From Candidatus Paceibacter sp. (GTDB lineage Bacteria; Patescibacteriota; Minisyncoccia; UBA6257; JAGOQP01): 51,257 nucleotides of DNA. The stretch lies in contig DYGB01000001.1 in NCBI GenBank assembly GCA_020724905.1, positions 129,866-181,122 on the forward strand, in the 5' to 3' direction. Shown here piece after piece: positions 1 through 9,349 of this stretch; position 1 is the stretch's first letter, and each line of letters opens with the position of its first letter. Under the pieces are notes generated by a model that did no database searches, was not told the origin of the DNA, and was given only the letters and a program-made list of their open reading frames with translations. Position numbers and translations under genes: made by a program.

Positions 1-1633
1 CAGCTTGAAGAAGTAAGTTTTTCTCAGCCTCAGTAAGGTTAAATGTCTTTGCAACAGTATCAATAGTTGCAGGAGACTGTTTTAGAAGAAGTTGTAGGGA
101 CGAGTTGGTAATAATAGGTTTTCCATATGGAGAATTCATGAAGTCATCAACTTCTTGAGTAATCGTAGAAAGCCCCAGATAATACTTTCGTCCTCTCTTT
201 GCCATACCATACAAGAATGCAGCACCCTCAGGGTATTTCATCATCACCCATGCCTCATCGATAATAAGAAGTCTCTTTTTAAGTTGTGCCCGTACAAGAT
301 TCCAGATAAAGTTCAAAATAACATACATGGCAATAGGACGAAGCTCATCTTCAAGGTCTCGAATAGAAAAAACAATTAACCGATTGGTAATATCGATATT
401 TGTTTTTTGATTCACAAACCCTGCATAGCTTCCCTGTGTATATTTATATAATCGATCAGCGATAGATTTCCCTCCTTCCATGTTCTTTACCACTGCCTCA
501 AAATCAGAAAGAAGTGGAGGATCAATACTCATGAAATCAGGATTCTCTGGAGTAATGTCAAATGACGCATATGTTTCAATAAGTGCACGATCTAAAAGTG
601 CCTCCTCCTCAACAGTAATATCCCCAAGCATAATCTTTAACAGTCCCGTGAGGCTAAGAATATGAGACTTAAACACATCGGCAGGCTCTTCATCATCAGG
701 AACGATAGGAATATCAAAAGGATTAATATGCTGATCTGAGGTAAGAGAGATTTTAAAGTATGTTCCCCCTACAGAATCAGAAAGGTTCTTGTACTCATCC
801 TCCGGGTCAATGACAATAACATCAGTACCCATCATAAGTGTACGCAGTATTTCCAGTTTCGTTGCATATGATTTTCCAGCTCCAGATTTTGCAAATACAA
901 CCTGGTTTGCATTCTCAAGTGAGAACCGATCAAAGATAACTAACGTACTATTGTGCAAATTTACCCCATACATAATTCCCTCATCAGAGGTAAGGTCCAT
1001 TGAAACAAAAGGAAAGAATGAAGAAACAGGCCCAGAGTTAAGCGGGGTATGAATACCTAACTTATCTCTTCCTAAAGGAAATGTTGAAAAAAGACCATCA
1101 GCCTGTTGAAAGATAGCAGGTTTGATATAAATCAACTTGCTTTCAAATAAGTTAATAATTGTATCTTCAAGTTGAGCTAACTTCTCAGTAGAATCACCAT
1201 AGATAGTAATATACACAGACGTATCAAATAACTTTTCTTGTGACTGTTGTAAATTGTCACGAAGTGATTCTATGTCTTGAAATGCTGTTTCAAGCATTGG
1301 GTCACGAACATATCCCTTATCTTGACGTTCGATAATTTCAGATTCAATCTGAGCTGCTTTTTTTCGAAGATCTCGAAGTGCAAGTGAAGTATCAACAGGG
1401 TGTACAAAAATAGAGATATCAAATAACTCAGAAAGGTTAATAATCTGAGAAAACCATCCACTTGAAAGATAGCGAGGGTAAGAAAACACAAAAAATGTCT
1501 TGGCGTATTTATCTCCAATCTTCACATGATTCTGACTTACCTCGAGTGCTGAAGGAGCGACAAGATTCTTCATCTTCCTCTTTTTAGAAGAACCCTCATC
1601 AAATGGTTGTGGAACGCGAATAGAATCTGACAT
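1..1633 (-). CDS. virB4: VirB4/TraC-type secretion ATPase, C-terminally cut by window edge
   Basis: This frame is open from the ATG at 1633 to the left edge, giving 544 residues with no stop, so the C-terminus lies outside. It encodes a VirB4-family ATPase, the cytoplasmic motor of type IV secretion systems. Translation shows a Walker A motif AKSGAGKS near residue 248 and a Walker B segment LLIIDEAWVMM near residue 455, followed by an RxxR-rich stretch (KRGRKYY) and a sensor-like STITQEVDDF, the order expected for VirB4/TraC. The N-terminal region is short because the usual VirB4 N-terminal domain appears to be the separate gene immediately upstream, two bases away. It is the last visible gene of the minus-strand secretion operon. 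The family assignment is firm. Whether it moves DNA, protein or pilin subunits cannot be told from sequence. Confidence 0.92.
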   Translation of the reverse strand, partial: MSDSIRVPQPFDEGSSKKRKMKNLVAPSALEVSQNHVKIGDKYAKTFFVFSYPRYLSSGWFSQIINLSELFDISIFVHPVDTSLALRDLRKKAAQIESEIIERQDKGYVRDPMLETAFQDIESLRDNLQQSQEKLFDTSVYITIYGDSTEKLAQLEDTIINLFESKLIYIKPAIFQQADGLFSTFPLGRDKLGIHTPLNSGPVSSFFPFVSMDLTSDEGIMYGVNLHNSTLVIFDRFSLENANQVVFAKSGAGKSYATKLEILRTLMMGTDVIVIDPEDEYKNLSDSVGGTYFKISLTSDQHINPFDIPIVPDDEEPADVFKSHILSLTGLLKIMLGDITVEEEALLDRALIETYASFDITPENPDFMSIDPPLLSDFEAVVKNMEGGKSIADRLYKYTQGSYAGFVNQKTNIDITNRLIVFSIRDLEDELRPIAMYVILNFIWNLVRAQLKKRLLIIDEAWVMMKYPEGAAFLYGMAKRGRKYYLGLSTITQEVDDFMNSPYGKPIITNSSLQLLLKQSPATIDTVAKTFNLTEAEKNLLLQA

Positions 1634-1635
1634 AG

Positions 1636-2295
1636 TTATGATGTAGTAGGTGACTGTTTCGACGAAAGATCTTTAGATACATCTTGAGGATTATAGAGGT
1701 TGTAATACAGCTCTAAAATCTCATCATCATTAAGTTGAATAGCTCGTAGTCCAATCTGTTCAATTCCTCCAACAACCTCATCAATTCTTTGACGAAGTTG
1801 TCCTACTTTCTGTTCTCGAGACTCATCAACTGTCTGTTTCTTCTTTTTTAAAAAAGGAATAAACCGGGAAATTCCTCTTTGTATTTCTTTTACTCCATTC
1901 CCATCATAGGGAACGATGGCAAAGAAATTTTTTGTCATAATGTCATTCTTCTTCACAAATCCTTTGATAAACTCGATATATTCTGATGCCTGATTTTTCA
2001 ATAATTCATTGCTCTCCTGTTGCTGTATCGCAACCATCTTATCAAGATAGTTTTGAATATTAAGTTTTCGAGAATGAATGATTAACTGAAGACTAAAATC
2101 AAGTGCATTTAAAAAACTTTGATACGCACCAACAATAGCATCCTGCTCTTGTTCTGATTTCAATTCAAAGTTAATACCACTCACCATGATAATAGCTCTC
2201 ACAGAACCGTTCTTTAGATACACAACACCGTCTTTGATATCATCAATATCAACAAGTTGTTGTGTAGCATTTGGTGGATAGGTTACATCACTCAT
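1636..2295 (-). CDS. TraC/VirB4 N-terminal-domain protein (detached)
   Basis: This 219-residue soluble protein starts with a beta-rich stretch (DIKDGVVYLKNGSVRAII, MVSGINFELKS) followed by helices with a QLIIHSRKLN segment. That pattern resembles the N-terminal domain of TraC/VirB4 ATPases. It ends two bases before the VirB4 ATPase gene, so the two products very probably act as one split ATPase. The lysine-rich KKNDIMTKNFFAIVPYD segment also fits the CagE/VirB4 N-domain. The last 15 residues are low-complexity Ser/Gln. The start ATG at 2295 has a TATACT box 8 bases upstream, which suggests an internal leaderless promoter. The homology is inferred from sequence style and context, not from a catalytic motif. 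Confidence 0.7.
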   Translation of the reverse strand: MSDVTYPPNATQQLVDIDDIKDGVVYLKNGSVRAIIMVSGINFELKSEQEQDAIVGAYQSFLNALDFSLQLIIHSRKLNIQNYLDKMVAIQQQESNELLKNQASEYIEFIKGFVKKNDIMTKNFFAIVPYDGNGVKEIQRGISRFIPFLKKKKQTVDESREQKVGQLRQRIDEVVGGIEQIGLRAIQLNDDEILELYYNLYNPQDVSKDLSSKQSPTTS

Positions 2296-2322
2296 ATAGG
2301 TATAGTATAACAGATAACACCC

Positions 2323-2844
2323 TTAACGATAATCAATTCGACGAGCAACAGCTTTCTCTCCAGAAAGCTTTTGAATAACTTGATACTGTTCTTGTATCTC
2401 AGTAAGGGATTTTTTAGGAACACTTTTCTCACGTTTTGGAATAGGGTTTTTCTTTGTATTCATATCTCGCCACAATGCACCAAGACGAGACACTTCCTTT
2501 GCAATCCTATCAAGATCATGACGCTTCTTTTGAATGTCAGGAACTTCAATTTTCTTCTCAACAATAGCTTGTTTCCACAAAAAGAGCTTTGGGTCCCAAA
2601 AGAATGCAAGTCCTTTAAATAAGATAACCCAGAGTGGTCGTCCTCCCACCTTCACAAAAGCAAATGCAATTCCTCCAGATACTAAGACAATAGCGACAAC
2701 AATCCATACAACAAAGTTTAAAACAAAGAATAACAAAAACGATACCAACGAAGGAATGGCAATAAAAGCAAATTGTTTGATAGTGAGCGGACCAACAATC
2801 TTGCTTTCAATATCTATGAATTGTGGAACGGAAAATCGTGCCAT
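2323..2844 (-). CDS. PrgI family membrane protein
   Basis: This 173-residue protein has the PrgI signature: an N-terminal FSVPQFIDIESKIVGPLTIK leading directly into two adjacent membrane helices (about residues 24-70), then RPLWVILFKGLAFFWDPKLF and a basic cytoplasmic tail. PrgI proteins are small inner-membrane components found with VirB4 and VirB6 in Gram-positive-type and CPR secretion clusters and are thought to correspond to VirB3. Here it sits directly upstream of the split VirB4. A TATACT box lies 7 bases before the ATG, consistent with a leaderless transcript inside the operon. The tail is longer than in typical PrgI and its role is unknown. Confidence 0.85.
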   Translation of the reverse strand: MARFSVPQFIDIESKIVGPLTIKQFAFIAIPSLVSFLLFFVLNFVVWIVVAIVLVSGGIAFAFVKVGGRPLWVILFKGLAFFWDPKLFLWKQAIVEKKIEVPDIQKKRHDLDRIAKEVSRLGALWRDMNTKKNPIPKREKSVPKKSLTEIQEQYQVIQKLSGEKAVARRIDYR

Positions 2845-2883
2845 AGAGGCAGTATACTATAAATTAATGCTCTCTGCAGTACT

Positions 2884-3627
2884 TTATGAAGACTCGTAAT
2901 CACTGTAATGTACAGTTTTTACCTCTTCCCCACCCTGAGGAATTTCAACTTGTGCCTGAGAAAGAGACGATGATGTATCCCTGGAAGATACCGAAGATCC
3001 AAACACACCACTCACACCACCAAGTGACCGTCGAATACGAGGTTTTTGTACTGACTGAGAAGAGGTGACCTCATCACTACTGTGAATCATAAATGGTTCA
3101 TCAGAAACAACCTGATTATCCTCCTTTTGAGGAGTAGCCACCTCTTCTTTCTGAGGCACTTCTTCTTGAGGAGATGTTTGTACCTGAGAAAATGAAGCTG
3201 GAGTATATTCTTCTCTCTGCCTAACTTCCTGAGACTTCTGTTTTAATGAAACGGTTTCTTGTGTTTGAGGCTCTTCAACATCTTCGACATATTCTTGTGT
3301 TTTAAAAGACACAGAAAATGAACGAAGCTCTTGAGCAACGCGAGAAAATATTTTTTCGTCAAGAACTCGAAAAACATCAAGTGCCTGCTGAGGAGAGAGC
3401 GGTACAGAATTTTGAAGCTCTCTTATCATTTCTTTTGGTTGTAAAAATCCTAAAAGAACATAGAGAACAAGATTAGACACGGTATTGTATTGATCATCAT
3501 TTAAAGAATACTGCTCTGCAGCAGCTTCAAGAAGAGCATCATTATCAACAGAAAACACCTCCCATCTCAATACATCAGGAAGAGAGTTCCAACGATTATT
3601 TATGTCTTTTTGTGCTACTTTTATCAT
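2884..3627 (-). CDS. Unknown protein of the secretion operon, Gln/Glu-rich tail
   Basis: This 247-residue protein resembles no family I recognise. Residues 1-115 look folded and helical (LPDVLRWEVFSVDNDALLEA, then a leucine-rich LVLYVLLGFLQPKEMIRELQ). Residues about 120-247 are low-complexity, rich in Gln, Glu, Ser and Val and therefore probably disordered, with a basic patch PRIRRSLGGV. There is no signal peptide or membrane helix, so it should be cytoplasmic. The start codon lies 3 bases after the stop of the VirB6-like gene and PrgI follows 39 bases downstream, so it is translated as part of the secretion operon and may be an adaptor or chaperone for it. That role is an inference from position only. 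Confidence 0.6.
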   Translation of the reverse strand: MIKVAQKDINNRWNSLPDVLRWEVFSVDNDALLEAAAEQYSLNDDQYNTVSNLVLYVLLGFLQPKEMIRELQNSVPLSPQQALDVFRVLDEKIFSRVAQELRSFSVSFKTQEYVEDVEEPQTQETVSLKQKSQEVRQREEYTPASFSQVQTSPQEEVPQKEEVATPQKEDNQVVSDEPFMIHSSDEVTSSQSVQKPRIRRSLGGVSGVFGSSVSSRDTSSSLSQAQVEIPQGGEEVKTVHYSDYESS

Positions 3628-3630
3628 GGA

Positions 3631-5955
3631 TTATTTGTTTGGATCAAATCCAGGTTTCATCTTAAATGTCTTTTCTTCTTTATTTTCATCTTTATCTTTG
3701 TCTTTATCATCTTTCTTGTCTTTGCTCTTTTTATCATCATCGTCATCAATAAGTCCTATTCTTGTGCCTATGACTTTCTTAAACTTCTTTGCAAAGTTTG
3801 AAACCCTAACAGCGTTACTAGATTTCAATATATCCATCACAGCATCAAAGTTAGTAACACTAATATCATCTCCAGCTTCAAGAAGCCTCTTAACGCTTTC
3901 TTTTATTCCAGGATCGTTCTTATCTACAACACTATAGATAACATTCTTATAGTACTTCATTAAGTCTTTGCCATTTTCAAGTCGAGAAGATACTCCGTGC
4001 AACGCTCCTTTCATTATTTCACCAGAAAGATCTTCAATACTGTCTTTAAGAGCTCTTCCTACAGTTTCACCTCCAGGAAAATCTTTTAGATCACCTACCA
4101 TCGCTGCTTTAATAATGTCTTTATCGATATTACCGAGATCATCTTTAGAAAAGCCACCGTGGAACTTCTTCGCTGCTTCAGCAAGATTGTTCTCTGCTTT
4201 TGTTTTTTCAGTTGGATTCTTTGCTGAATTAATATTAGATGCTGCCTCCAACATATCAGTGTTCATCGCTATCTTCTTCTCTATAGCAGAAACATCTTTT
4301 CCTTTTCCTAGATTCTTTCCATGTTCAAGAACTTTAAGTAGTTTTTCAGGACCAAGTGTTGAAATTGTTTCTATTCCAACCTTATCCATGTCAGAAAGTT
4401 TCTTAAGAGCAACCAGAGTATCCTCTGTATTAAGAGCTGGCAGAATGTCCTTAATATCACTGTGTGAATAATCTTTAATCTTCTTCTCAAAGGCACTTGA
4501 CGATTCCTGGGATACCTTTTCCGTTGCTTTTTGCGCAGACTTTAATCCGATACCGGCTTGTCCCATTACGGCTCGTTTCGCAATACCAATACCTGTAACC
4601 TTGGAAAGGGTTTTCCCGACCATCTTAGTTCCATACATAGCACCCGCAGTAGCTCCTGCAAAACCACCCTTTTTCTTTGCGGCTTCTTTTTCTTTTCTTA
4701 AATCATCAACACTCTTAAACTTCCCCCATGAAGCAAGCTTTCTTTGAGTAGTAGTCCCCGCAGTACTGTTAAGAATTTTTCTTCCAGTACGAGCTGCCCC
4801 TCTTCGAGCAATATTCTTTGCCTTACCAGTAGTCCAACTTTTTGCCTTATCAGCAAAAGAAAATGCAAGTCCAGCTCCTTCTTCTCCCATCTTTTTCGCA
4901 ATTTTCATTCCCCCGATAAGGAGTGCTAGGGAAACAAGGCTTGATACAATGACACCAATATCTAATCCTTCTCCTGAACTATATTTTTCTGACGCATATT
5001 CCGTATATCTTTCATTCACAGCGAGAGATAGGTACACAAAGAATAAGACAAGCGGAGCATACAACACCCAATTTAAGAATGATGACCACCACTTTCCCCA
5101 ATGTTTTTTCGTATCTGGAAATATCCAAAGCAACCATACAATAGGAGAAATAATTAAAAGAAATGAAAGATAAAAGTAACGCAAAAAAAGAAGAATACAG
5201 AAAGCAAGCAAAGAAATAAAAACCATGATAGAGAATACGAGAAACACACCCATATTTACAGCAGAAAGAAGTTGAGTGCCCGCAGACTGCATGTTAAAAT
5301 GAGAGCTATTTTCATCAAGACCCCATTTTCCAATCGTGTCTTGTAATTCAAAAAACTTAAATGAATCTCCTATACGGGCAACACCGGTTCCTATCTCATC
5401 AGATCCACCCGCACCAATATATGAAACGACATAAGATGAAAATGAGTTCGAGACCTGTATAAATGATCCTGCTATAACAAGACTGAAATTAACAATGAGA
5501 GCAGCAACGATAAGTTTCCAAAGAATCTCTTGAGCTCTATAGTTTTTGATTCTAAGAATAGTGGCGACACCAATAACAATAATACCCAAAACAAAGCCTA
5601 GATTTGCAATATCCCTAAATATTTGCCATCCAGTAACAATAAACGGAGGATCAAAATCAAGAATCGAGATGTTAAGGTCAAGGGCAGCAGAAATAAGATA
5701 TCCCAGAAGATATATAAGTCCAGAAACTATCGAAATAATAACATAAAGAATTCCCTTTAAGAGGAAAGATACCGCTTCAATAGTAAAACCCCCAACAGCA
5801 TTTGTAACTGTTTCAGCAACATCCACTTGCATCTCAATAGTCTCAGGAGCATAAGGATCATAATATATTTGAGCAGAAACATCTCCATGAAATGCAAAAA
5901 ACGCAATAAATATGCTGATGAAGAGTAAATATTTATATACCGAAAGTAGCTTCAT
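3631..5955 (-). CDS. VirB6/TrbL-like polytopic secretion channel protein
   Basis: This 774-residue protein begins with a signal-like helix (LLFISIFIAFFAFHGDVSA) and has several membrane helices up to about residue 350, including ISFLLKG-type and LRYFYLSFLLIISPIVWLLW segments. A long soluble C-terminal half follows, rich in Lys and Ala, and ends in an extreme Asp/Lys tail. Polytopic core plus large soluble tail is the layout of extended VirB6/TrbL proteins, which form the inner-membrane channel of type IV secretion systems. It sits between a secreted unknown protein and PrgI/VirB4. The tail is unusually long for VirB6 and could be a cytoplasmic domain or an exported effector-like part. No catalytic motif is visible. 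The family call rests on topology, the SPIVWLLW-type helix and neighbours. Confidence 0.75.
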   Translation of the reverse strand: MKLLSVYKYLLFISIFIAFFAFHGDVSAQIYYDPYAPETIEMQVDVAETVTNAVGGFTIEAVSFLLKGILYVIISIVSGLIYLLGYLISAALDLNISILDFDPPFIVTGWQIFRDIANLGFVLGIIVIGVATILRIKNYRAQEILWKLIVAALIVNFSLVIAGSFIQVSNSFSSYVVSYIGAGGSDEIGTGVARIGDSFKFFELQDTIGKWGLDENSSHFNMQSAGTQLLSAVNMGVFLVFSIMVFISLLAFCILLFLRYFYLSFLLIISPIVWLLWIFPDTKKHWGKWWSSFLNWVLYAPLVLFFVYLSLAVNERYTEYASEKYSSGEGLDIGVIVSSLVSLALLIGGMKIAKKMGEEGAGLAFSFADKAKSWTTGKAKNIARRGAARTGRKILNSTAGTTTQRKLASWGKFKSVDDLRKEKEAAKKKGGFAGATAGAMYGTKMVGKTLSKVTGIGIAKRAVMGQAGIGLKSAQKATEKVSQESSSAFEKKIKDYSHSDIKDILPALNTEDTLVALKKLSDMDKVGIETISTLGPEKLLKVLEHGKNLGKGKDVSAIEKKIAMNTDMLEAASNINSAKNPTEKTKAENNLAEAAKKFHGGFSKDDLGNIDKDIIKAAMVGDLKDFPGGETVGRALKDSIEDLSGEIMKGALHGVSSRLENGKDLMKYYKNVIYSVVDKNDPGIKESVKRLLEAGDDISVTNFDAVMDILKSSNAVRVSNFAKKFKKVIGTRIGLIDDDDDKKSKDKKDDKDKDKDENKEEKTFKMKPGFDPNK

Positions 5956-5979
5956 ATGTAGTATCCAAAGGGAGTAGTC

Positions 5980-7791
5980 TTACGTTCTAAATTCACAATA
6001 ATAAAAATTGTCGTCGGGCTGATTAGGGATAGGAGTTCCTGTGTCAGGAAACACTAATGATCTTAAAATACTCTCGGCGGCATAGATCGTCTTTTTTTGT
6101 ACAGTCCCACCGTGAGATCCTGGACCTCCTCCAGCGTATGGAATCGTTACTTCATTTGCGTATCGATACTTAGAGGCAAAATCACTAAGAGCCGCAACCT
6201 CATCCCGGAGAATCTTAAGGAAATCAATCCCCTTGTCCTCGGTCTCTATAGCATCACCATCTAAGACCCGTTTCTGTTCAGTGTTTCCGGTAGGAGAAGG
6301 TTCGTCATCAAATTCACCTCTGTCATATGCCTCAAGAATACCCTGAACACGCACTAACGCTTCCTCAGCGATAGGAATACCTTCATAAACCCCTTCATAA
6401 ATTTCTCTAAAGTAATCTTTTATGTAATCGACGCCTGAAAAATCGGAAATACCAAGTCTTACGTGAGATCGTGTACCATATTCATTTGCATATGCAAGCC
6501 AACCAAATTGCTCTCCGGTAACTGGAACAACTTCTCGATTTTTATTCTGATCATCAGCGAGACACACGCATCGAGCAAGATCAACAATTGAAACCGAGTC
6601 AGTAGAAGATGTTGCTTGAGCTCCAAGAGCACAAGCTTCATACAAATCTTCTTCCTGGTCTCGCGTGATATCAGATCCCGGAACAGGATATTCTCCTATA
6701 ACATTACGAGGAAACTTAAACCAATATTGGTCACCAAGAGGATAACCAGAAACGTACTTGGAAGTGAAAAGAGCCGCTGCCCCTCTATCTCTTAGCTCTT
6801 GGAAATAGATAGTAATTGCCCCCCATTTATCAACGATTTCCTCCAAACGATCTCTTTGATCATCTCTGTCTCCAGTATTAAAAGATATACTAGAACCACT
6901 TCCAGCGGCAGCAAGTCCTCCACCAGGACTTGGAGAAAACACACTTGCAATAATTTTATTTACCACAGCAGAAATAACGCTTTGTACATTCTCGATATAT
7001 GGAAAGTCTTTTAGTGTAGCCTTTGTGGCAGCAGAAGCAGCAACATCACCAGGTGTAACAATTCTCTCCTTTAAGCACATTTCTTCTCCTGTTTCTGGAT
7101 TAACATAAGACTCATCACACACTCTCTGTGACAAGAATCCTTGTGAAGCAATCGCTTCACTCTGCCTCGCCTGAGCTCTATTAGCAGTATTTCTCGTAAA
7201 CGCGTCATCAATAAGAAGTGTTGCTCCAAAGAAATTATTCGCCGGATCATTATACATCTGCCTGAAACTTATCCACCCATTCCTCTCAATCAAGTATTTA
7301 TACGAATACTGAACATTCCTCTGGAAATCAGATATAGAACATCTCACTGGAACTCCTAATCGATTTTTATTACCTAAAAATGAAAGATATACTTGGAGTT
7401 GTGGACGTATAGGAGAACATAAGTCTATCCCAGTTTCATCACTGAGATATGTATTAAGTTCATCAAACGCAATATCAGCAGACTTTCCTAAAAATCCCTG
7501 CCAGTCCTCGACAAAAAGAGGTGTCTCTCCTGTAGCGATAGCATTTACGAGGTCATCAGTCATATCATCAATTATTCTCTTCACAACTTGGTCACGAAGA
7601 ATCGGAATCAATGCATCATTAACCCATTTCGCTGCCGTTGCACCCCATTCAGCTATATCATTGGCTAAGATCGCCCACCCAGAACCATCAACCTGAGCAT
7701 GAGCATTAGATGGTAAAAAAGTATTGCCTACAAAGAGTATTGCACTGGACATGAAAACTCCTAATAAGAAACCGATGAAAGCTTTCTTCAT
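5980..7791 (-). CDS. Secreted cysteine-containing protein of the secretion operon, unknown
   Basis: This 603-residue protein has a clear signal peptide (MKKAFIGFLLGVFMSSAILF, cleavage probably after SNAHA). The mature part has no further membrane helix and eight cysteines, several in close pairs (DLC, VRC, RVC, MCL, ARCVC), suggesting disulfides outside the membrane. A Gly/Ser-rich hinge lies near residue 300, and the segment around residues 330-360 is probably helical. It does not match a VirB subunit I can name. By position, 24 bases before the VirB6-like gene, it could be a periplasmic or surface component analogous to VirB5 or a baseplate part, but that is inference. The product name should stay unknown. 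Confidence 0.75.
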   Translation of the reverse strand: MKKAFIGFLLGVFMSSAILFVGNTFLPSNAHAQVDGSGWAILANDIAEWGATAAKWVNDALIPILRDQVVKRIIDDMTDDLVNAIATGETPLFVEDWQGFLGKSADIAFDELNTYLSDETGIDLCSPIRPQLQVYLSFLGNKNRLGVPVRCSISDFQRNVQYSYKYLIERNGWISFRQMYNDPANNFFGATLLIDDAFTRNTANRAQARQSEAIASQGFLSQRVCDESYVNPETGEEMCLKERIVTPGDVAASAATKATLKDFPYIENVQSVISAVVNKIIASVFSPSPGGGLAAAGSGSSISFNTGDRDDQRDRLEEIVDKWGAITIYFQELRDRGAAALFTSKYVSGYPLGDQYWFKFPRNVIGEYPVPGSDITRDQEEDLYEACALGAQATSSTDSVSIVDLARCVCLADDQNKNREVVPVTGEQFGWLAYANEYGTRSHVRLGISDFSGVDYIKDYFREIYEGVYEGIPIAEEALVRVQGILEAYDRGEFDDEPSPTGNTEQKRVLDGDAIETEDKGIDFLKILRDEVAALSDFASKYRYANEVTIPYAGGGPGSHGGTVQKKTIYAAESILRSLVFPDTGTPIPNQPDDNFYYCEFRT

Positions 7792-7795
7792 GTAT

Positions 7796-8581
7796 TTATT
7801 CTATCACGTTTAATTGTAGTACAAAATCTGACCATTGTTCTTGAATTTTTTGATAGTATTCAGCTGCAACAACAGCGCGAAACGGATCGGTATCCATATT
7901 AACCATAGCATCAAGAAAAAGTGAAAAATTCCACAATGGAACAATCATACTTTTATGAAAATCAATATATGTACCAGGAACTGGAACAGACTGTATATCA
8001 GAAATTGCCTCATTATATGTGTTAATAATTAAAGAGATTTTTGATTCATCTCCTTTACTAGTGAGTTCTGAGAGTGCCTGTTCTAGGGTTTTTGTATTAT
8101 TCTCGAAATCAATTTCTGAAAGTATCGAAAAAATAGAATCTAAATATCTCTGTTTATCAGAAGGGAGAGAGGAAAGTGAAGTGGTAATATATGCATCAGG
8201 AATAGTATCTATATTTATAAATCCAGCACTCTCTGGAGAAAGATTCTCGGCAATAGTGTCTGTATCAATACTCTTATTCTCTATCTTTCGCATAATATCA
8301 TCTACATCTCCCTGAGTTGAAATATCTGTACTAGATAAAAGTTCACTACTAATTCCTTGAGAAATAATATCGGTAATATTACCAAAGAAATCTGGCGAAG
8401 AAGATTTTAGCGCTGAATCCTTGATACTAGAATCGTAGAGAAGTTGATTATTAACTGATAGATATTCTTTAGGTCCAATAGTAGAACTACTAGAGGCGGT
8501 ATTAGATTGAGATAGTAAAAAATATCCCAAAAATACAAAAGAAATACCAGCAAATATACCAAATAAGACTTGCTTATTCAT
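7796..8581 (-). CDS. Membrane-anchored Ser-rich protein of unknown function, first gene of secretion operon
   Basis: This product of 261 residues starts at the ATG at 8581, chosen over a TTG two codons upstream because a TATACT box lies 7 bases before it. Residues about 4-25 form a signal anchor (VLFGIFAGISFVFLGYFLL). The remainder is extracytoplasmic, Ser/Asp/Ile-rich and helical, with a more conserved-looking C-terminal stretch (FHKSMIVPLWNFSLFLDAMV). No cysteines or catalytic motif are seen. It ends 4 bases before the signal peptide gene that follows, so the two are probably co-translated. It is placed in the secretion operon by spacing alone. I do not recognise the family. Confidence 0.65.
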   Translation of the reverse strand: MNKQVLFGIFAGISFVFLGYFLLSQSNTASSSSTIGPKEYLSVNNQLLYDSSIKDSALKSSSPDFFGNITDIISQGISSELLSSTDISTQGDVDDIMRKIENKSIDTDTIAENLSPESAGFINIDTIPDAYITTSLSSLPSDKQRYLDSIFSILSEIDFENNTKTLEQALSELTSKGDESKISLIINTYNEAISDIQSVPVPGTYIDFHKSMIVPLWNFSLFLDAMVNMDTDPFRAVVAAEYYQKIQEQWSDFVLQLNVIE

Positions 8582-8596
8582 TATCAATAGTATACA

Positions 8597-9346
8597 TCAC
8601 TTATTCTCAAGCAACAACGCAATACGACACAATATATCAAATGTAAGATCTCCAGGACGAAGATTCATATCAACACCACTCGCCTCAATTGTCTCTATCT
8701 CCTTGTTATTATACGTCCCCAACATGATATTCTTTCGTAGTGTCTTTCGAGGATGCGCAAAGAGTGTCTTTACTAATTGTGTATAGACAGATTCATTCCC
8801 ACTGTATCCTTTCTCTGTTTTAGTAATTGAAACAACAGCAGAATCAACACGAGGAGGAGGAGAAAAATACCGAGCAGAAACCCCAAACTCATATACCGGA
8901 TCTCCCCACAACAATACAAACGCACGAAGCATATTCATATGAGACGTATCAGTTAATTTCTCAGCAACCTCTTTCTGTATTAAAAAAACACACCTTTCAG
9001 GTTTCACTTCAAGCTCTCCAATCATTCGAAACAAAAACCCACTCAGGTAGTAGGGAATATTTCCCACAATTTCATACGGAGAAGAAAAAGATGAAACAAC
9101 TTCAGAGAGCACCTCTCGCACATCACCCTCAACAACTCTTAAAGAAGGAAATGTTTCCTTAAGATATGGGATAAAACGACTATCCTTCTCTATTCCAACA
9201 ATGCCTCTTTTCTCAGTTACTAAATGTCGTGTCAGAGCACCTTTCCCCGGACCAATCTCAATTACCTGATCAGAAGAAACGAGTGAAGCAATACGACGTT
9301 GATAACGTTCAGAGGTAAGAAAATGTTGTCCAAGTCGAGATCCCAT
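8597..9346 (-). CDS. rsmA: 16S rRNA dimethyladenosine transferase RsmA (KsgA)
   Basis: RsmA dimethylates the two adjacent adenosines in the 3' terminal hairpin of 16S rRNA using S-adenosylmethionine, a late step of 30S maturation. The 249-residue protein shows the order expected for the family: GQHFL near residue 6, the SAM-binding EIGPGKG at 30-36, the acidic IEKD at 52-55, and the catalytic NIPYYLS at 96-102, then VQ-type FLIQKEVAEKL and the basic C-terminal helix region with HPRKTLRKN. It is slightly shorter than most orthologues. It starts 3 bases after the helicase gene stop, so the two are probably co-transcribed. Confidence 0.95.
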   Translation of the reverse strand: MGSRLGQHFLTSERYQRRIASLVSSDQVIEIGPGKGALTRHLVTEKRGIVGIEKDSRFIPYLKETFPSLRVVEGDVREVLSEVVSSFSSPYEIVGNIPYYLSGFLFRMIGELEVKPERCVFLIQKEVAEKLTDTSHMNMLRAFVLLWGDPVYEFGVSARYFSPPPRVDSAVVSITKTEKGYSGNESVYTQLVKTLFAHPRKTLRKNIMLGTYNNKEIETIEASGVDMNLRPGDLTFDILCRIALLLENK

Positions 9347-9349
9347 ATA

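Noticed and set aside
3602-3937. Ser/Leu-rich plus-strand frame opposite the VirB6-like tail
   Set aside because: It is the complement of the Lys/Asp-rich tail and has no start signals.
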